Of a stretch of DNA of 64,000 nucleotides, positions 35,394 to 48,552 are shown piece after piece. The position numbers and the translations under genes were made by a program. Source of the DNA: CALNYS01 sp942490855 (GTDB lineage Bacteria > Planctomycetota > Phycisphaerae > Phycisphaerales > UBA1924); assembly GCA_942490855.1 (NCBI GenBank), contig CALNYS010000005.1, positions 372,001 through 436,000 on the forward strand, read 5' to 3'. Within the stretch, counting starts at the first letter, position 1. Each line of letters opens with the position of its first letter. The notes beneath the pieces were generated by a model. The model was not told the origin of the DNA and searched no databases. It worked only from the letters and a program-made list of their open reading frames with translations.

Positions 35394-35400
35394 AGGAGGT
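35394..35400 (+). promoter_or_regulatory. Ribosome-binding site fixing the smc GTG start
   Basis: AGGAGGT with a 7-nt spacer precedes the GTG at 35408. This near-perfect anti-16S complement decides the start, since the in-frame context has no nearby ATG and the next residues, MLRLSKLTLHGFKSF, are the canonical SMC N-terminus. Confidence 0.7.
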
Positions 35401-35407
35401 CCGCCGC

Positions 35408-39287
<3,880 letters not shown>

Positions 39288-39291
<4 letters not shown>

Positions 39292-40415
39292 CGCCGTCGG
39301 CCGCGGAGCACCGCAACCGCGGCGATCGCCAACCCCCCGACCGTCCCCGGCGCTGGGATCGTCGCGATCCACGGTTGGAACTCGCCCTCGGCGTTCGTTG
39401 CCGTTCCGACGATGACGCGACCATCGGCCGAAACACTCGCGGCGTTCGTGAGCGTCCACCCGCCGAGGTCCACTCCGAAGTGGCCGGTGAGGATGTCCGC
39501 GATCGAGCGCCCCGCCCCGTCGCCTTCCCAGACCAGCGCGGTGTTGCTGCCGTCCGCGGCGCGTCCCGAGCCAACGATCACCGAACCATCGGCGTTCGCC
39601 GCATCGGCGAACGTCGAAGCGAACGCATCGAGTGTACGAAGCTCCTCACGCCCGTCCGATTCGCTCCAGCGGAACGCGGTGAGGGGGCCCGAACCCCCGT
39701 TCCGCCCGTAGCCCACGACGACGCCGGCGTCGGCGCTGATCGCCTCGGCTCGCGCGAACTGAAGGTCGGGCGTTAGGTTCTCAAAGCCGCGGGACTCGGT
39801 CCAACGCGTCGCGTGGCTGGCGGCGCCCGCCTCGTCGGTTTCAACCCACCCCACCGCGGTCGCGCCGTCGGCGGAGACGCCGCGCAGTGACGTTTCGAAC
39901 GCCCCGTCCGGCAGCGCGAGTTCCACCGCGCCCCCCGCTTCGCTCCAGCGGAACGCGACCTCGTTGCTCGTGGGGTAGCGGGAGGACCCGAACGCGATCG
40001 AACCGTCAGCGCTGGCGGCGTAGGCGATGTTGCTGTTGATACTCGTGACGCCGATGTCCTCGAACCCGCCCGCTTCGCTCCAGCGCGCCGCGGGGCGCCG
40101 GTTGAAGATATCACCCTCGCCGAACACCACCGACCCGTCGCCCGTCACCGCATAGGCGGCGTACATGTCGTCGCCGTTCGGGATGTCGTTGAAGCGCCGC
40201 ATGCCGGTGGCGATGGTCCAGCGGAAGGCGTCGCGGGTGGGGCCCGCGCTCGTCCCGCCCCGCCCGACGACCGTCGTGCCGTCAGCCGAGATCGCCTCTG
40301 CGAACGTCTGGTTGCGGTCGTCGTTGATGAAACCCAGAAGCTCGAAGCGGGGTTGCGCGTTGGACGTCGCGACGCAGCACGCGGCGACGCAGGACAGCGG
40401 GATCGCAATTCTCAT
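39288..40415 (-). CDS. Exported HAF-repeat protein with PEP-CTERM-like tail
   Basis: A 375-residue protein with signal peptide MRIAIPLSCVAACCVATSNA, then about seven repeats of the extracellular HAF type, in which phrases such as AEAISADGTTVVG, AYAVTGDGSVVFGEG and AEAISADAGVVVGYG alternate with RW-SEAGG segments. This pattern predicts a beta-propeller. The tail IPAPGTVGGLAIAAVAVLRG then RRR is a PEP-CTERM-like sorting signal. ATG 40413-40415 is preferred to a longer start because it begins the signal peptide and has GGGGGA upstream. It converges with smc; the stops overlap by 3 nt. Likely surface-displayed; function unknown. Confidence 0.78.
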
Positions 40416-40519
40416 GAGTTGTCCCCCAGACGTTCCGTCACTCCGGACGGCGCCGACGTGTTCGATCACGAGCAATGATAAAACCCGCGGGGGCTGGATT
40501 CCAGAAGTCCCTTAAGATT

Positions 40520-41380
40520 TCACCTGAGAACGCGGCGCACGAAACCGACCATGCTGTTGATCATCTGAGCAAGCGCCACGCTCGGTTCCGCCTGCATATC
40601 CGCCGGGTGCGCCGTGTTGAACACGTGGTCGCCCCCTTTGATGACCGCCAGCTCCGCGTACGGGATCGCCGCCGAGATCTCGTTGGCGCAGCGCACGGGG
40701 ATCGTCGGGTCGTCCGCGCCGTGAACAACGAGGGCCGGGCACGCGATCGCTCGGCACAACCCGAGCAGGTCGTGCGCCGCCGGGTCGGCGAGCTGCTCGT
40801 CGAGCCAGCCGCGGGCGCCGAAGAGGTCCTGCCCGGTGCGCGCCGAGGGCCACGCCAGGCGTCCGGTCTCGGCGATCTCCCGCTGCTTCCCCTCGACATC
40901 CGACGCGCACCAGCTCGGGGCGGACATCGAAACGAGCGCGTCGGGCTTCTCCCGTGCGTCGCCCGCGCGTCCGGCGCTGAGGAGACACGCGGTCCCCCCG
41001 CGGGAATGCCCGATCGCGATGACCGGGGCCCCCTCGGGCGCCCCCGGTAGGCTGCCGGCGCGTGCCGCGCGGACAACGGCGCGCAGGTCGTACACCTGCT
41101 TGTTCCACGTGTCGCGTGAGAAGAGGTCGGGGCGCTCGAACGTTGATTCGTCTCGCGTCATCCCGGAGTGCGACGCGTTGTAGCGGTGGACGCACACGGG
41201 CAGCGCACGGCGCAGGCGGTCGGCGAGCACCGGGTAGCAGCCGTAGTTGTAAAAACCCTTGTGACCGTGGAGGAGCACCACGCTCGCGCGCGCGTCCTCG
41301 GCGCAACGATCGGTGACGCCGAGGACCGGGCGCCCGTCGGCGCCGGAGAGCTCCCACTCGGATTTGGACGGCGGCGCCAT
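40520..41380 (-). CDS. Alpha/beta hydrolase
   Basis: A 286-residue cytoplasmic-looking hydrolase (no signal peptide). The oxyanion region is VVLLHGHKGFYNYG, the nucleophile Ser126 is in IAIGHSRGGTACL, the acid is Asp223/224 in HGADDPTIP and the base is His252 in IKGGDHVFNTAHP, so the triad is complete. Overall layout resembles BAAT/dienelactone-hydrolase-type esterases and peptidases; substrate not predictable. It starts 10 nt after the isocitrate dehydrogenase stop on the same strand, so it is probably the last gene of that operon. Confidence 0.82.
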   Translation of the reverse strand: MAPPSKSEWELSGADGRPVLGVTDRCAEDARASVVLLHGHKGFYNYGCYPVLADRLRRALPVCVHRYNASHSGMTRDESTFERPDLFSRDTWNKQVYDLRAVVRAARAGSLPGAPEGAPVIAIGHSRGGTACLLSAGRAGDAREKPDALVSMSAPSWCASDVEGKQREIAETGRLAWPSARTGQDLFGARGWLDEQLADPAAHDLLGLCRAIACPALVVHGADDPTIPVRCANEISAAIPYAELAVIKGGDHVFNTAHPADMQAEPSVALAQMINSMVGFVRRVLR

Positions 41381-41390
41381 GCGCCGAAGT

Positions 41391-42425
41391 TTAGCCGTTG
41401 AGACGGTCCACCACGGCCTGCGCGAACTCGCGCGTGCCGAGCTCGCCGCCGAGGTCGCCCGTCTTCTGCCCGTCGCCCAGCGCCGCCTCGTACGCCTTGG
41501 TGATCTTCTGCGCCGCGATCCGGCAGCTCTTGTCGGCGCGGGTGTCGCAGAGGTGCTCGAGCATCATCACCGCGGACATCAGGAGCGCGAGTGGGTTGGC
41601 CTTGTTCTGCCCGGCGATATCGGGGGCCGACCCGTGAACGGCCTCGAAGACCGCACAGTTGTCGCCGATGTTCGCGCCGGGCGTGACACCCAGCCCGCCG
41701 ACGAGCCCGGCGCAGAGGTCGGAGATGATGTCGCCGTAGAGGTTCTCGCAGAGGATGATGTCAAACTGCGAGGGGTCCTGGACAAGGCGCATGGAGCCGG
41801 CGTCCACGATGACCTCTTCGTACTGGATGTTGGGGTAGTCGCGCTCGTAGACGCGGCGCGCCTCGTCGATGAAGAGACCGTCGGTCATCTTCATGATGTT
41901 GGCCTTGTGGAACGCGGTGACCTTCTGACGCTTGCGCTGGTTGGCGAAACGGAAGGTCCACGACGCGATGCGCTGGCACGCCTCGAGCGTCGCGACCTTC
42001 ATCGAGATGATCACGCCCTCGGTCACCGTGTTCTCGACCCCCGAGTACAGCCCCTCGGTGTTCTCGCGCACGATGATCAGGTCCACGTCCTCGAACCGCG
42101 TGGGCACGCCGGGCAGGCTCTTGACCGGGCGCAGCGCGGCGTACAGGTTGAGGTTCTTGCGCAGACCGACGTTCACCGAGGTGAAGCCCCGTCCGACGGG
42201 CGTGGTGCACGGGCCCTTGATGCCGATGCCGTGCTCTTCGATCGTGTCCAGCGTGCCCTGCGGGAGCGTGGATTCCTCACCCCGGTCGAGGGCGGAAACG
42301 CCGGCGTGGCGCTCGATCCACCTGATAGGGGCCTCGGCGGCGCCCAGCACCGTCTTGACCGCTTCGGAAACCTCAGGCCCGATCCCGTCGCCCGGGACCA
42401 GCACGACTGTGTGTTCTGTGCTCAT
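41391..42425 (-). CDS. icd: Isocitrate/isopropylmalate dehydrogenase family, probably NAD-isocitrate dehydrogenase
   Basis: A 344-residue beta-decarboxylating dehydrogenase. It begins VVLVPGDGIGPEVSEAVKTV; the substrate loop is VNVGLRKNLNLYAALRPVKS, followed by IIVRENTEGLYSGVEN, the catalytic Lys/Asp segments AFHKANIMKMTDGLF and CENLYGDIISDLCAGLVGGL, and the cofactor motif AVHGSAPDIAGQNKANP. The arginine pattern and NLYAALRPVKSLPG resemble NAD-dependent isocitrate dehydrogenases of the mitochondrial type more than LeuB. The aspartates expected for NAD rather than NADP use cannot be judged safely here. It lies between the LysM protein and the hydrolase on the same strand. Confidence 0.87.
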   Translation of the reverse strand: MSTEHTVVLVPGDGIGPEVSEAVKTVLGAAEAPIRWIERHAGVSALDRGEESTLPQGTLDTIEEHGIGIKGPCTTPVGRGFTSVNVGLRKNLNLYAALRPVKSLPGVPTRFEDVDLIIVRENTEGLYSGVENTVTEGVIISMKVATLEACQRIASWTFRFANQRKRQKVTAFHKANIMKMTDGLFIDEARRVYERDYPNIQYEEVIVDAGSMRLVQDPSQFDIILCENLYGDIISDLCAGLVGGLGVTPGANIGDNCAVFEAVHGSAPDIAGQNKANPLALLMSAVMMLEHLCDTRADKSCRIAAQKITKAYEAALGDGQKTGDLGGELGTREFAQAVVDRLNG

Positions 42426-42484
42426 AACAGCGAGTCTATCGGGCGTTCGGTCGGGCGCCGTGAGCGCCGATCACCCACACACGA

Positions 42485-43159
42485 TTATTGCGCGCGCGAC
42501 GGGGCGGCCGGGATCGTCAGCGTCATCCCCGGGCGCAGACGCTGCCCCTCGTCGCCCACCAGGTCGCGGTTGGCGTCGCGGATGATCGTCCACTTCGTGC
42601 CGTCGCCGTAGAACGCCGCGGCGATCTTCCACAGGCTGTCGTTCTTCTGGACCACGTGCTCGATGCGCTCAGACTCGGTCGCCCGGGGCGGCTCGCCCGC
42701 GCCGGAGTCGTCAACCACCACCCCCTGGATGTTGCCGGGGTCCTTGGGCACCAAGAGCTTCTGCCCGACGCGCATCCGCTGCGGGTCGACGCCGGGGTTG
42801 GCCTTGGCGATCGCCTGCCAGTGGCGGGAGTTGCCGTAGAGGCGCTTGGCGATCGTCATGATGTCGTCGTTGAGGCGCACCGTGTAGAGCGTGAACTCGG
42901 GCGGCACGAGGCGCGGCCCCGAAGCCGTATCGCCCTCGTCGGGCTCGCTGGGTTCTGTGACCGTGAGCGGGTCGGCGACCACCGGTTCGGGGGATGTCGC
43001 CCGCGGGGTGGTGTGCACGGCCGCGGCCGGCGGGGCGTCGTCGAAGACCACGCCCGCGGATTCGCCCTCGCGGGGCTCCCAGAGCCAGTACGTGGCGATC
43101 CAGGCGGTCACCAGGAACACCGCGGCGGCCGCGGCTCGCTTGCCGGAGGAATCGCTCAT
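42485..43159 (-). CDS. Membrane-anchored protein with two LysM domains
   Basis: A 224-residue protein with an N-terminal transmembrane anchor (KRAAAAAVFLVTAWIATYWLW, about residues 7-27), a Pro/acidic linker, and two LysM domains: LYTVRLNDDIMTIAKRLYGN...GQKLLVPK (about 109-155) and HVVQKNDSLWKIAAAFYGDG...GMTLTIP (about 172-218). LysM binds peptidoglycan, so it probably sits in the inner membrane and contacts the wall. ATG 43157-43159 has GGAGG 8 nt upstream. It follows secDF on the same strand by 100 nt. Confidence 0.85.
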   Translation of the reverse strand: MSDSSGKRAAAAAVFLVTAWIATYWLWEPREGESAGVVFDDAPPAAAVHTTPRATSPEPVVADPLTVTEPSEPDEGDTASGPRLVPPEFTLYTVRLNDDIMTIAKRLYGNSRHWQAIAKANPGVDPQRMRVGQKLLVPKDPGNIQGVVVDDSGAGEPPRATESERIEHVVQKNDSLWKIAAAFYGDGTKWTIIRDANRDLVGDEGQRLRPGMTLTIPAAPSRAQ

Positions 43160-43258
43160 GCTGGTGTCCTCCGGGTGTGCCTCTGGCGTGCGCAGACCGC
43201 CCGCGCCTGTGAACATGATCGGGCCTTCGCCCGCCCGACTCTACCCCCGAGTCGCCGG

Positions 43259-46200
43259 TTAGACGGCGTCGGGGGCGTGCTGTGCGGCGGCGGCGGCCGC
43301 GGCGGCCTTCTTCGCGGCCGCCCGGTCGCCCTTCTTGGAGTAGACCAGCGGCGCCGCCACGGCGATCGACGAGTACGTCCCGACCACCACGCCGCAGAGA
43401 AGGGCGTAGGTGAACGAGCGGATGCCGGTCCCGCCCTGGACGTACATGGTCATCACCGCCACGAGCGTGGTGCCCGAGGTGATGATCGTGCGGCTGACGG
43501 TCTGGTTGATGGAGAGGTTGACGACGTCGGCCGAGGCGTAGGAGAGGCGCCCACGGTTCTCGCGGACGCGGTCGAGGATGACGATGGTGTCGTTGAGGGA
43601 GTAGCCGATGATCGTCAGGAGGGCCGCGACGAGCCCGAGGTCGATCTTGAAGGGCTCGATCATGAGCGGGGTCGCGATGTAGGGCGCCTGCTCGTAGATG
43701 ATCTCCGCGAGCGCGATGAGCCCGATGACCGCGATGACGTCGTGCAGCAGCGCGGCGATCGCCGCCATCGAGTAGCGCAGCGACCCGAAGCGGAACCAGA
43801 TGTAGATCATCACGAAGACGAGGCTGAGGAAGACCGCGACGATCGCCTGCGCCTGACGCGTGGAGGCGACCTGGGCGCTGAACGACTCGGCGCCGACGAA
43901 GTCGGATCCCTGGGCCAGCGAGGCGTTCACCAGCTCCCAGTTGCGTCGCGCGACCTCGCCGCTCCAGCGTTCCTCGTCGTCGAAGTACCCGACGTCGGGG
44001 TCGCTGACAACAAGCACCGCGGAGCGGACCTCGGCGTCGGTGCCGTCGGTGACGACGACCTCCCAGCGCTGGTTGAGGAGGTCGGCGAAGTCGTCCTTGC
44101 GCCGGGATTCCTTGAGCCGCTGGACGATGCTGTCCTTCGAGACCATCGGATCGAGGCCGTCGAGGACGATCGCGACGCCGCCGAGGTACTCGGCGACATC
44201 GTTGCGGATCTCGGAGCGACCGATGCTGGCGCCGAGGGTCCCGTCGAGGACGGCGTGCATGGGGGCGAGGGCGAGCGAGGCGTCGCTCCCGGCGAAGACG
44301 AGCGCGGGCTGGGCGTCGAGCCAGTCCTGCAGCGCGCGGCTGACGCGCTCCTGGACGCTGATGCGGTCAGCGTCAACGGTTTTGATGATGAAGCGGTCGC
44401 TGGAGACGCCGTCGCTCTCGGGGTTCTCGGGGACGATCTCCGCGTCGCGGAGCTGCTGGTCCTCGGGGAGGGCGCGCAGGCGGTCTTCTACTTCCTGGCG
44501 GGTCTTGGGCGCGTCCTCGGCGGCGAGCTGGACGGTCACCTTGGTGCCGCCTCGGAACTCGTTGTCGAGCATCTTCTCGCCCTGGATGACGATCATCGCG
44601 ACGCCCAGCCCGATGTAGCCGAGCGAGACGACGATGAACAGCGGGCGGAGCTTGAGCCAGTTGATCTTCGGGCTCAGCGCGTTCTGGATGAACGGCACCA
44701 CTTCGGGGAGCTGGCGCATGCCCTTGATCTTGAACCTGTCGAGCAGCCACGAGTAGATGATGCGCGTGATAAAGAGCGTCGAAAAGAGCGTCGCCACGAT
44801 GCCGATCATCAGCGTGATGGCGAAGCCCTTGATCTCCTGCGTCGCGGTGTAGAGCAGCACGAGACACACGATGAAGTTCGTGATGTTCGCGTCGAGGATC
44901 GTCGAGAGCACCTTCTGGTACGCGAGGCGGACCGCGAGGCGCAGGTCGGCGCCCTCGGCCATTTCTTCGCGGATGCGCTCGAAGATCAGCACGTTCGCGT
45001 CCACCGCCATGCCGAACGTCAGCACGATGCCGGCGATGCCCGGCAGCGTGAACGAGTTCCTGTTCAGCGCCATCGCGCCGAGGATGATGATGGCGTTGGC
45101 GACGAGGGCGACCACCGCGATCACGCCGTGGAAGAAGTAGTAGATGACCATGAAGACCGCGACGGCGATGAGCGCCATGACGCTCGCGGTGTAGCCGGCC
45201 TTGAGGTTGTCGGCGCCGAGCTCAGGCCCGAGGACCGAGAGGGACAGGGGCTCCTCGCCCAGCTTCGCCTGGAGCGAGCCGGCGGCCATCGTCTTGGTGA
45301 TGTAGTTGATGTCGTCGGTGGTGAACTGCCCGACGATCTGCCCGTTGCTCGAGATGCGCCCGAGCAGGTTGGGCGCGGTGATGACGCGGTCGTCGAGGAC
45401 GACGGCCATCTGGTGGCCCTCGTGCTTGCCCGTGAGGCGCCCGAGCTGGACGGCGCCGCGGGAGTCCATCTCGAACGCGATGCAGGGACGCCCGGACTGG
45501 GAGTCGATGCTCTGGTAGGCGCGGGCGAGGCCCCACTCGCCCGACGAGGCGAGCATGCGCTTGTCGGGGGTGTCCCAGAGCAGCATGTAGTACTGCCCGT
45601 CGCGGGGCTCGACGACGAGCCCGCGCCCGGCGAAGAACCCGCTGGGGTTGTTCTCCAGCGCGTCGAGCTCGACGGCGTTGTTGTACCAGTAGCGCAGGTC
45701 GTCGAGCGCGAACCATCGCATGTCGCCCTGCGCGGCGCGCGGGCCGCGGTCGCGGAACGCGAGGCGGAGTTCCTGCTCGCGCGTGTCGCTGATGGCGCGG
45801 AGGTCGTCACGCCCGGCGGCGATGCGGAAGTCGAGCACGCCGGCGCCGGAGAGCAGGCGGATCAGGTCCTTCGGGTCATCGAGACCGCGGCGCTGCGCCT
45901 CGTAGTTGGTGTAGAGCTCGAGGGCGCGGTCGATGTCCGCCGCGGCGGTGGGGTGGCGTTCGCGGATGCGGTTGAGCGTCTGGGCGCGCGGGCTGTCCTT
46001 GACGATGTTCTTGTTGGAGCGCGGGTCGAAGAGGACGATCGGCTTGTCGGAGAGCTCGACGGCGTTGCGGAGTTCTTCGCCGTCGATCGTCGATTCGAGC
46101 GCGGCGTCGCGGGCCAGCTCGTACGCCTCTGCGGCGGCGCCGGCGACGTCGAGGAGGATGTCCGCGTCGGCGGGGGCGGGCCCGACGTCGTCGCCGCCGG

Positions 46201-46723
46201 TGTCCTGGCGGGCGGCGTCGAAGGCGCGACGGGCCTCCTGCGCGGCGTCGGAGGCGCGGGCGGCGGCGCGGAGGAGGTCGGCCCGTGCGGCGTTCCCGTC
46301 GCTGAGCGCGACGATCGCCTCCTCGCGGTCGGGCTCGGGGAGGCGCATGACGCGCTCGACCTCGTCCTCGTCGAGCGTGCCCGACGAGACCGTTTCGATG
46401 TGATCGAGGTACGCCTGGCGGAGACCCTTGACCTCGTCGTTGGGCAGGGGCATCTGCACTTCGATGCGGTTTTTCCCCTGTCGGACGAAGCTGATCTCGA
46501 GCGTGCCCTGCGGGTCAACGCGGTCCTTGAGCACATCGATGGTCTGCTCGATGGTCGAGCCGGTGTCGGTGGCGCCGTCGGGCACCTCGACGGCGTAGAT
46601 CAGGCTGACGCCGCCGGCGAGGTCGCGCCCGCGGCGCAGGTTGCGCTCGGGCGGGTAGATCGCCGCCGCGCAGATCAGGACGACCGCGATCGCCAGGACG
46701 GTGTTACGGATCAGGTGTCTCAT
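43259..46723 (-). CDS. secDF: Fused protein-export membrane protein SecDF
   Basis: SecD and SecF as one 1154-residue protein that uses the proton gradient to help pull exported proteins through SecYEG. It begins with one helix and an enlarged periplasmic P1 region. The SecD half contains TQEIKGFAITLMIGIVATLF and FGMAVDANVLIFERIREEM (the conserved DANVLIFERIREE motif). The SecF half begins near residue 690 with NEFRGGTKV and ends with GYSLNDTIVILDRVRENRG and TYSSIAVAAPLVY. An inserted Ala/Glu-rich region in P1 (around residues 100-250) is longer than in E. coli SecD. It follows yajC and tgt, the classic order. Confidence 0.95.
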   Translation of the reverse strand: MRHLIRNTVLAIAVVLICAAAIYPPERNLRRGRDLAGGVSLIYAVEVPDGATDTGSTIEQTIDVLKDRVDPQGTLEISFVRQGKNRIEVQMPLPNDEVKGLRQAYLDHIETVSSGTLDEDEVERVMRLPEPDREEAIVALSDGNAARADLLRAAARASDAAQEARRAFDAARQDTGGDDVGPAPADADILLDVAGAAAEAYELARDAALESTIDGEELRNAVELSDKPIVLFDPRSNKNIVKDSPRAQTLNRIRERHPTAAADIDRALELYTNYEAQRRGLDDPKDLIRLLSGAGVLDFRIAAGRDDLRAISDTREQELRLAFRDRGPRAAQGDMRWFALDDLRYWYNNAVELDALENNPSGFFAGRGLVVEPRDGQYYMLLWDTPDKRMLASSGEWGLARAYQSIDSQSGRPCIAFEMDSRGAVQLGRLTGKHEGHQMAVVLDDRVITAPNLLGRISSNGQIVGQFTTDDINYITKTMAAGSLQAKLGEEPLSLSVLGPELGADNLKAGYTASVMALIAVAVFMVIYYFFHGVIAVVALVANAIIILGAMALNRNSFTLPGIAGIVLTFGMAVDANVLIFERIREEMAEGADLRLAVRLAYQKVLSTILDANITNFIVCLVLLYTATQEIKGFAITLMIGIVATLFSTLFITRIIYSWLLDRFKIKGMRQLPEVVPFIQNALSPKINWLKLRPLFIVVSLGYIGLGVAMIVIQGEKMLDNEFRGGTKVTVQLAAEDAPKTRQEVEDRLRALPEDQQLRDAEIVPENPESDGVSSDRFIIKTVDADRISVQERVSRALQDWLDAQPALVFAGSDASLALAPMHAVLDGTLGASIGRSEIRNDVAEYLGGVAIVLDGLDPMVSKDSIVQRLKESRRKDDFADLLNQRWEVVVTDGTDAEVRSAVLVVSDPDVGYFDDEERWSGEVARRNWELVNASLAQGSDFVGAESFSAQVASTRQAQAIVAVFLSLVFVMIYIWFRFGSLRYSMAAIAALLHDVIAVIGLIALAEIIYEQAPYIATPLMIEPFKIDLGLVAALLTIIGYSLNDTIVILDRVRENRGRLSYASADVVNLSINQTVSRTIITSGTTLVAVMTMYVQGGTGIRSFTYALLCGVVVGTYSSIAVAAPLVYSKKGDRAAAKKAAAAAAAAQHAPDAV

Positions 46724-46771
46724 CGGTGTCGATCTCTCACGCCGGCGCGCTGGCCCGCGGTGGTTGGTTGG

Positions 46772-47242
46772 TCAGACCTGCGCCAGCTCCGGCTCGTCGG
46801 ACGTCTCGCTGACGGGCGAGCCGCCGGACTTCTTCAGCACCTGCTGCACGGACGAGCGGGCGAATCGGATCTTCGTGTTCGTGGACTCGTCGACCTTGAG
46901 CACGATCTCCTGGTCGCGGAGTTCGACCACGGTCCCGATCACGCCGCCGGCGGTCTGCACGCGGTCGTGCTTCCCGATCGAGGCGAGCAGCGCGGCCCGC
47001 TTCTTCTTTTCCTTGCGCTGCCCCATCGAGGACATCACGATCATGAAGACCATGAGCCCGAGGAGCATGAAGAGGAAGCCGCCGCCGAACATGCCCTGTG
47101 GCTGCTGGGTCGCGGAGCCGTCGCCCGTGAGCGGGGCGCCGTCGCCGGATGTCGCCGGCGCCGCCTCTCCCGCCAGCGGGGGGGCCTGCGCCAAGATCTC
47201 GAGCGACCACACGCCGTCCTGCATCGTCATCGTTTCGTCCAT
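46772..47242 (-). CDS. yajC: Preprotein translocase subunit YajC
   Basis: A small inner-membrane partner of SecDF. One transmembrane helix (about residues 53-71, FLFMLLGLMVFMIVMSSMG) is followed by the family motif QRKEKKKRAALLASIGKHDR and the domain VQTAGGVIGTVVELRDQEIVLKVDE (split by the usual variable positions), with KIRFARSSVQQVL near the end. The extra 45 residues before the helix are Ala/Pro-rich. The start at 47242 is uncertain; in-frame ATGs at 47230 and 47224 are alternatives, as the ribosome site GGAAGG overlaps the first ATG region. It is 52 nt after tgt and 48 nt before secDF. Confidence 0.92.
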   Translation of the reverse strand: MDETMTMQDGVWSLEILAQAPPLAGEAAPATSGDGAPLTGDGSATQQPQGMFGGGFLFMLLGLMVFMIVMSSMGQRKEKKKRAALLASIGKHDRVQTAGGVIGTVVELRDQEIVLKVDESTNTKIRFARSSVQQVLKKSGGSPVSETSDEPELAQV

Positions 47243-47294
47243 CCTTCCGCGCCGGGGCGCGGTGGTGTAAGTGGAACACGACCCCGCGCGGGCG

Positions 47295-48542
47295 TCACGC
47301 GGGCGGCGCCAGACCCGTCAGAGCGGGCCCGCACACCGGCCAACGCCGAGCGAGGTCGAGCCACCCATCTTCGCGGATCGCCGCCCGGATGTCCACCATC
47401 AGCCGCTGGAAGTGCCGAACGTTGTGCAAACTGACCAGGATCGGGCCCAGCATCTCGTCCGCGAGGAACAGGTGACGCAGGTACGCCCGGCTGAAGGGGC
47501 GCCCCTCGATGGTCTCCCACGCGTGGGACGCAGGGTCGCAGGCGAGGCAATCGCAGCCCTCCTCGAGGGGCCCGTCGTCGTCGGCGAACTTCGCGTTCTT
47601 GAGGCGGATCTGCCCCGTGCGGGTGAAGGCGTTCGCCGAGCGTCCGTTCCGCGTGGGCAGGACGCAGTCGAACATGTCCACCCCCGCGAGGACCGCCGCG
47701 AGGATGTCCTTCTCGTACCCGACGCCCATCAGGTAGCGGGGCTTGTCCTCGGGCAGCAGCGGGGCCGTGTGGCGGACGACCTCGACGATCTGCTCGAAGC
47801 CCTCCCCCACCGCGACGCCCCCGATCGCGTAGCCCGGGAGCTCGACGTTGCAGACCTGCTCGGCCGACCGGCTCCGCCTGTCGAGGTCCGCCCCGCCCTG
47901 GACGATGCCGAAGAGCGCCTGCGTCTCTTCAAACCCGGCGTGCGCGCTCTTGCAGCGTTCGAGCCAGCGCGCGGTGCGTTCCATGGAGGTGTCGAGGCGG
48001 GCGCTGTGGTCGTAGTCCTTTTTGAAGACGCCCGTCTTGGTCGCCATCATCCGCTCGCGGGCGGCGTTGGAGGTCTTCGGGTCGATCGACGGGGGGCAGT
48101 CGTCGAACGCCATCACGATGTCGGCGCCGAGCTTCTGCTGCACGTCCATCGCGAGCTCGGGGGTCATCTTGATGGTCGAGCCGTCGACGACGGACTTGAA
48201 CGCGACGCCGTCGTCGTCCGCGGCCCCGATGTCTGAGAGGGAATAGACCTGGTACCCGCCCGAGTCGGTGAGGATCGGGCCGGGCCAGCCCATGAACCGG
48301 TGCAGCCCGCCGCGGCGCGCGATGAGATCCGCGCCGGGGCGCAGCATCAGGTGGTAGGTGTTCGAGAGCACGATCTCGCTGCCGGTCGCGCGGACCAGCG
48401 GCGGGACGAGCCCCTTGAGCGACGCCTTGGTCCCGACGGGCATGAACGCGGGCGTCTCGAAGGACCCGTGCGGCGTGTGCACGCGCCCGCGCCGGGCGTG
48501 GGTTTCACGGGAACGCTCGATGATTTCAAGTCTGACGGCCAT
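47295..48542 (-). CDS. tgt: Queuine/preQ1 tRNA-guanine transglycosylase
   Basis: Exchanges guanine-34 of certain tRNAs for preQ1 in queuosine synthesis. The 415-residue protein has AFMPVGTKASLKGL, SNTYHLMLRPG, LTDSGGYQVYSLSD with catalytic Asp93, VMAFDDCPPS, GIVQGG, ALGG-type GYAIGGVAVGEG, the nucleophile region GVDMFDCVLPTRNGR, and the zinc site C-x-C-x2-C...H in CDCLACD and later HNVRH. ATG 48540-48542 gives the normal N-terminus; the frame remains open upstream inside the kinase gene and is not used. Gene order tgt-yajC-secDF is conserved in many bacteria. Confidence 0.95.
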   Translation of the reverse strand: MAVRLEIIERSRETHARRGRVHTPHGSFETPAFMPVGTKASLKGLVPPLVRATGSEIVLSNTYHLMLRPGADLIARRGGLHRFMGWPGPILTDSGGYQVYSLSDIGAADDDGVAFKSVVDGSTIKMTPELAMDVQQKLGADIVMAFDDCPPSIDPKTSNAARERMMATKTGVFKKDYDHSARLDTSMERTARWLERCKSAHAGFEETQALFGIVQGGADLDRRSRSAEQVCNVELPGYAIGGVAVGEGFEQIVEVVRHTAPLLPEDKPRYLMGVGYEKDILAAVLAGVDMFDCVLPTRNGRSANAFTRTGQIRLKNAKFADDDGPLEEGCDCLACDPASHAWETIEGRPFSRAYLRHLFLADEMLGPILVSLHNVRHFQRLMVDIRAAIREDGWLDLARRWPVCGPALTGLAPPA

Positions 48543-48552
48543 CGGGGCCACT

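Noticed and set aside
42488..47434. A 1648-codon open frame on the plus strand
   Set aside because: Antisense to the LysM, secDF, yajC and tgt genes, all of which have clear families. The frame is a composition artefact.
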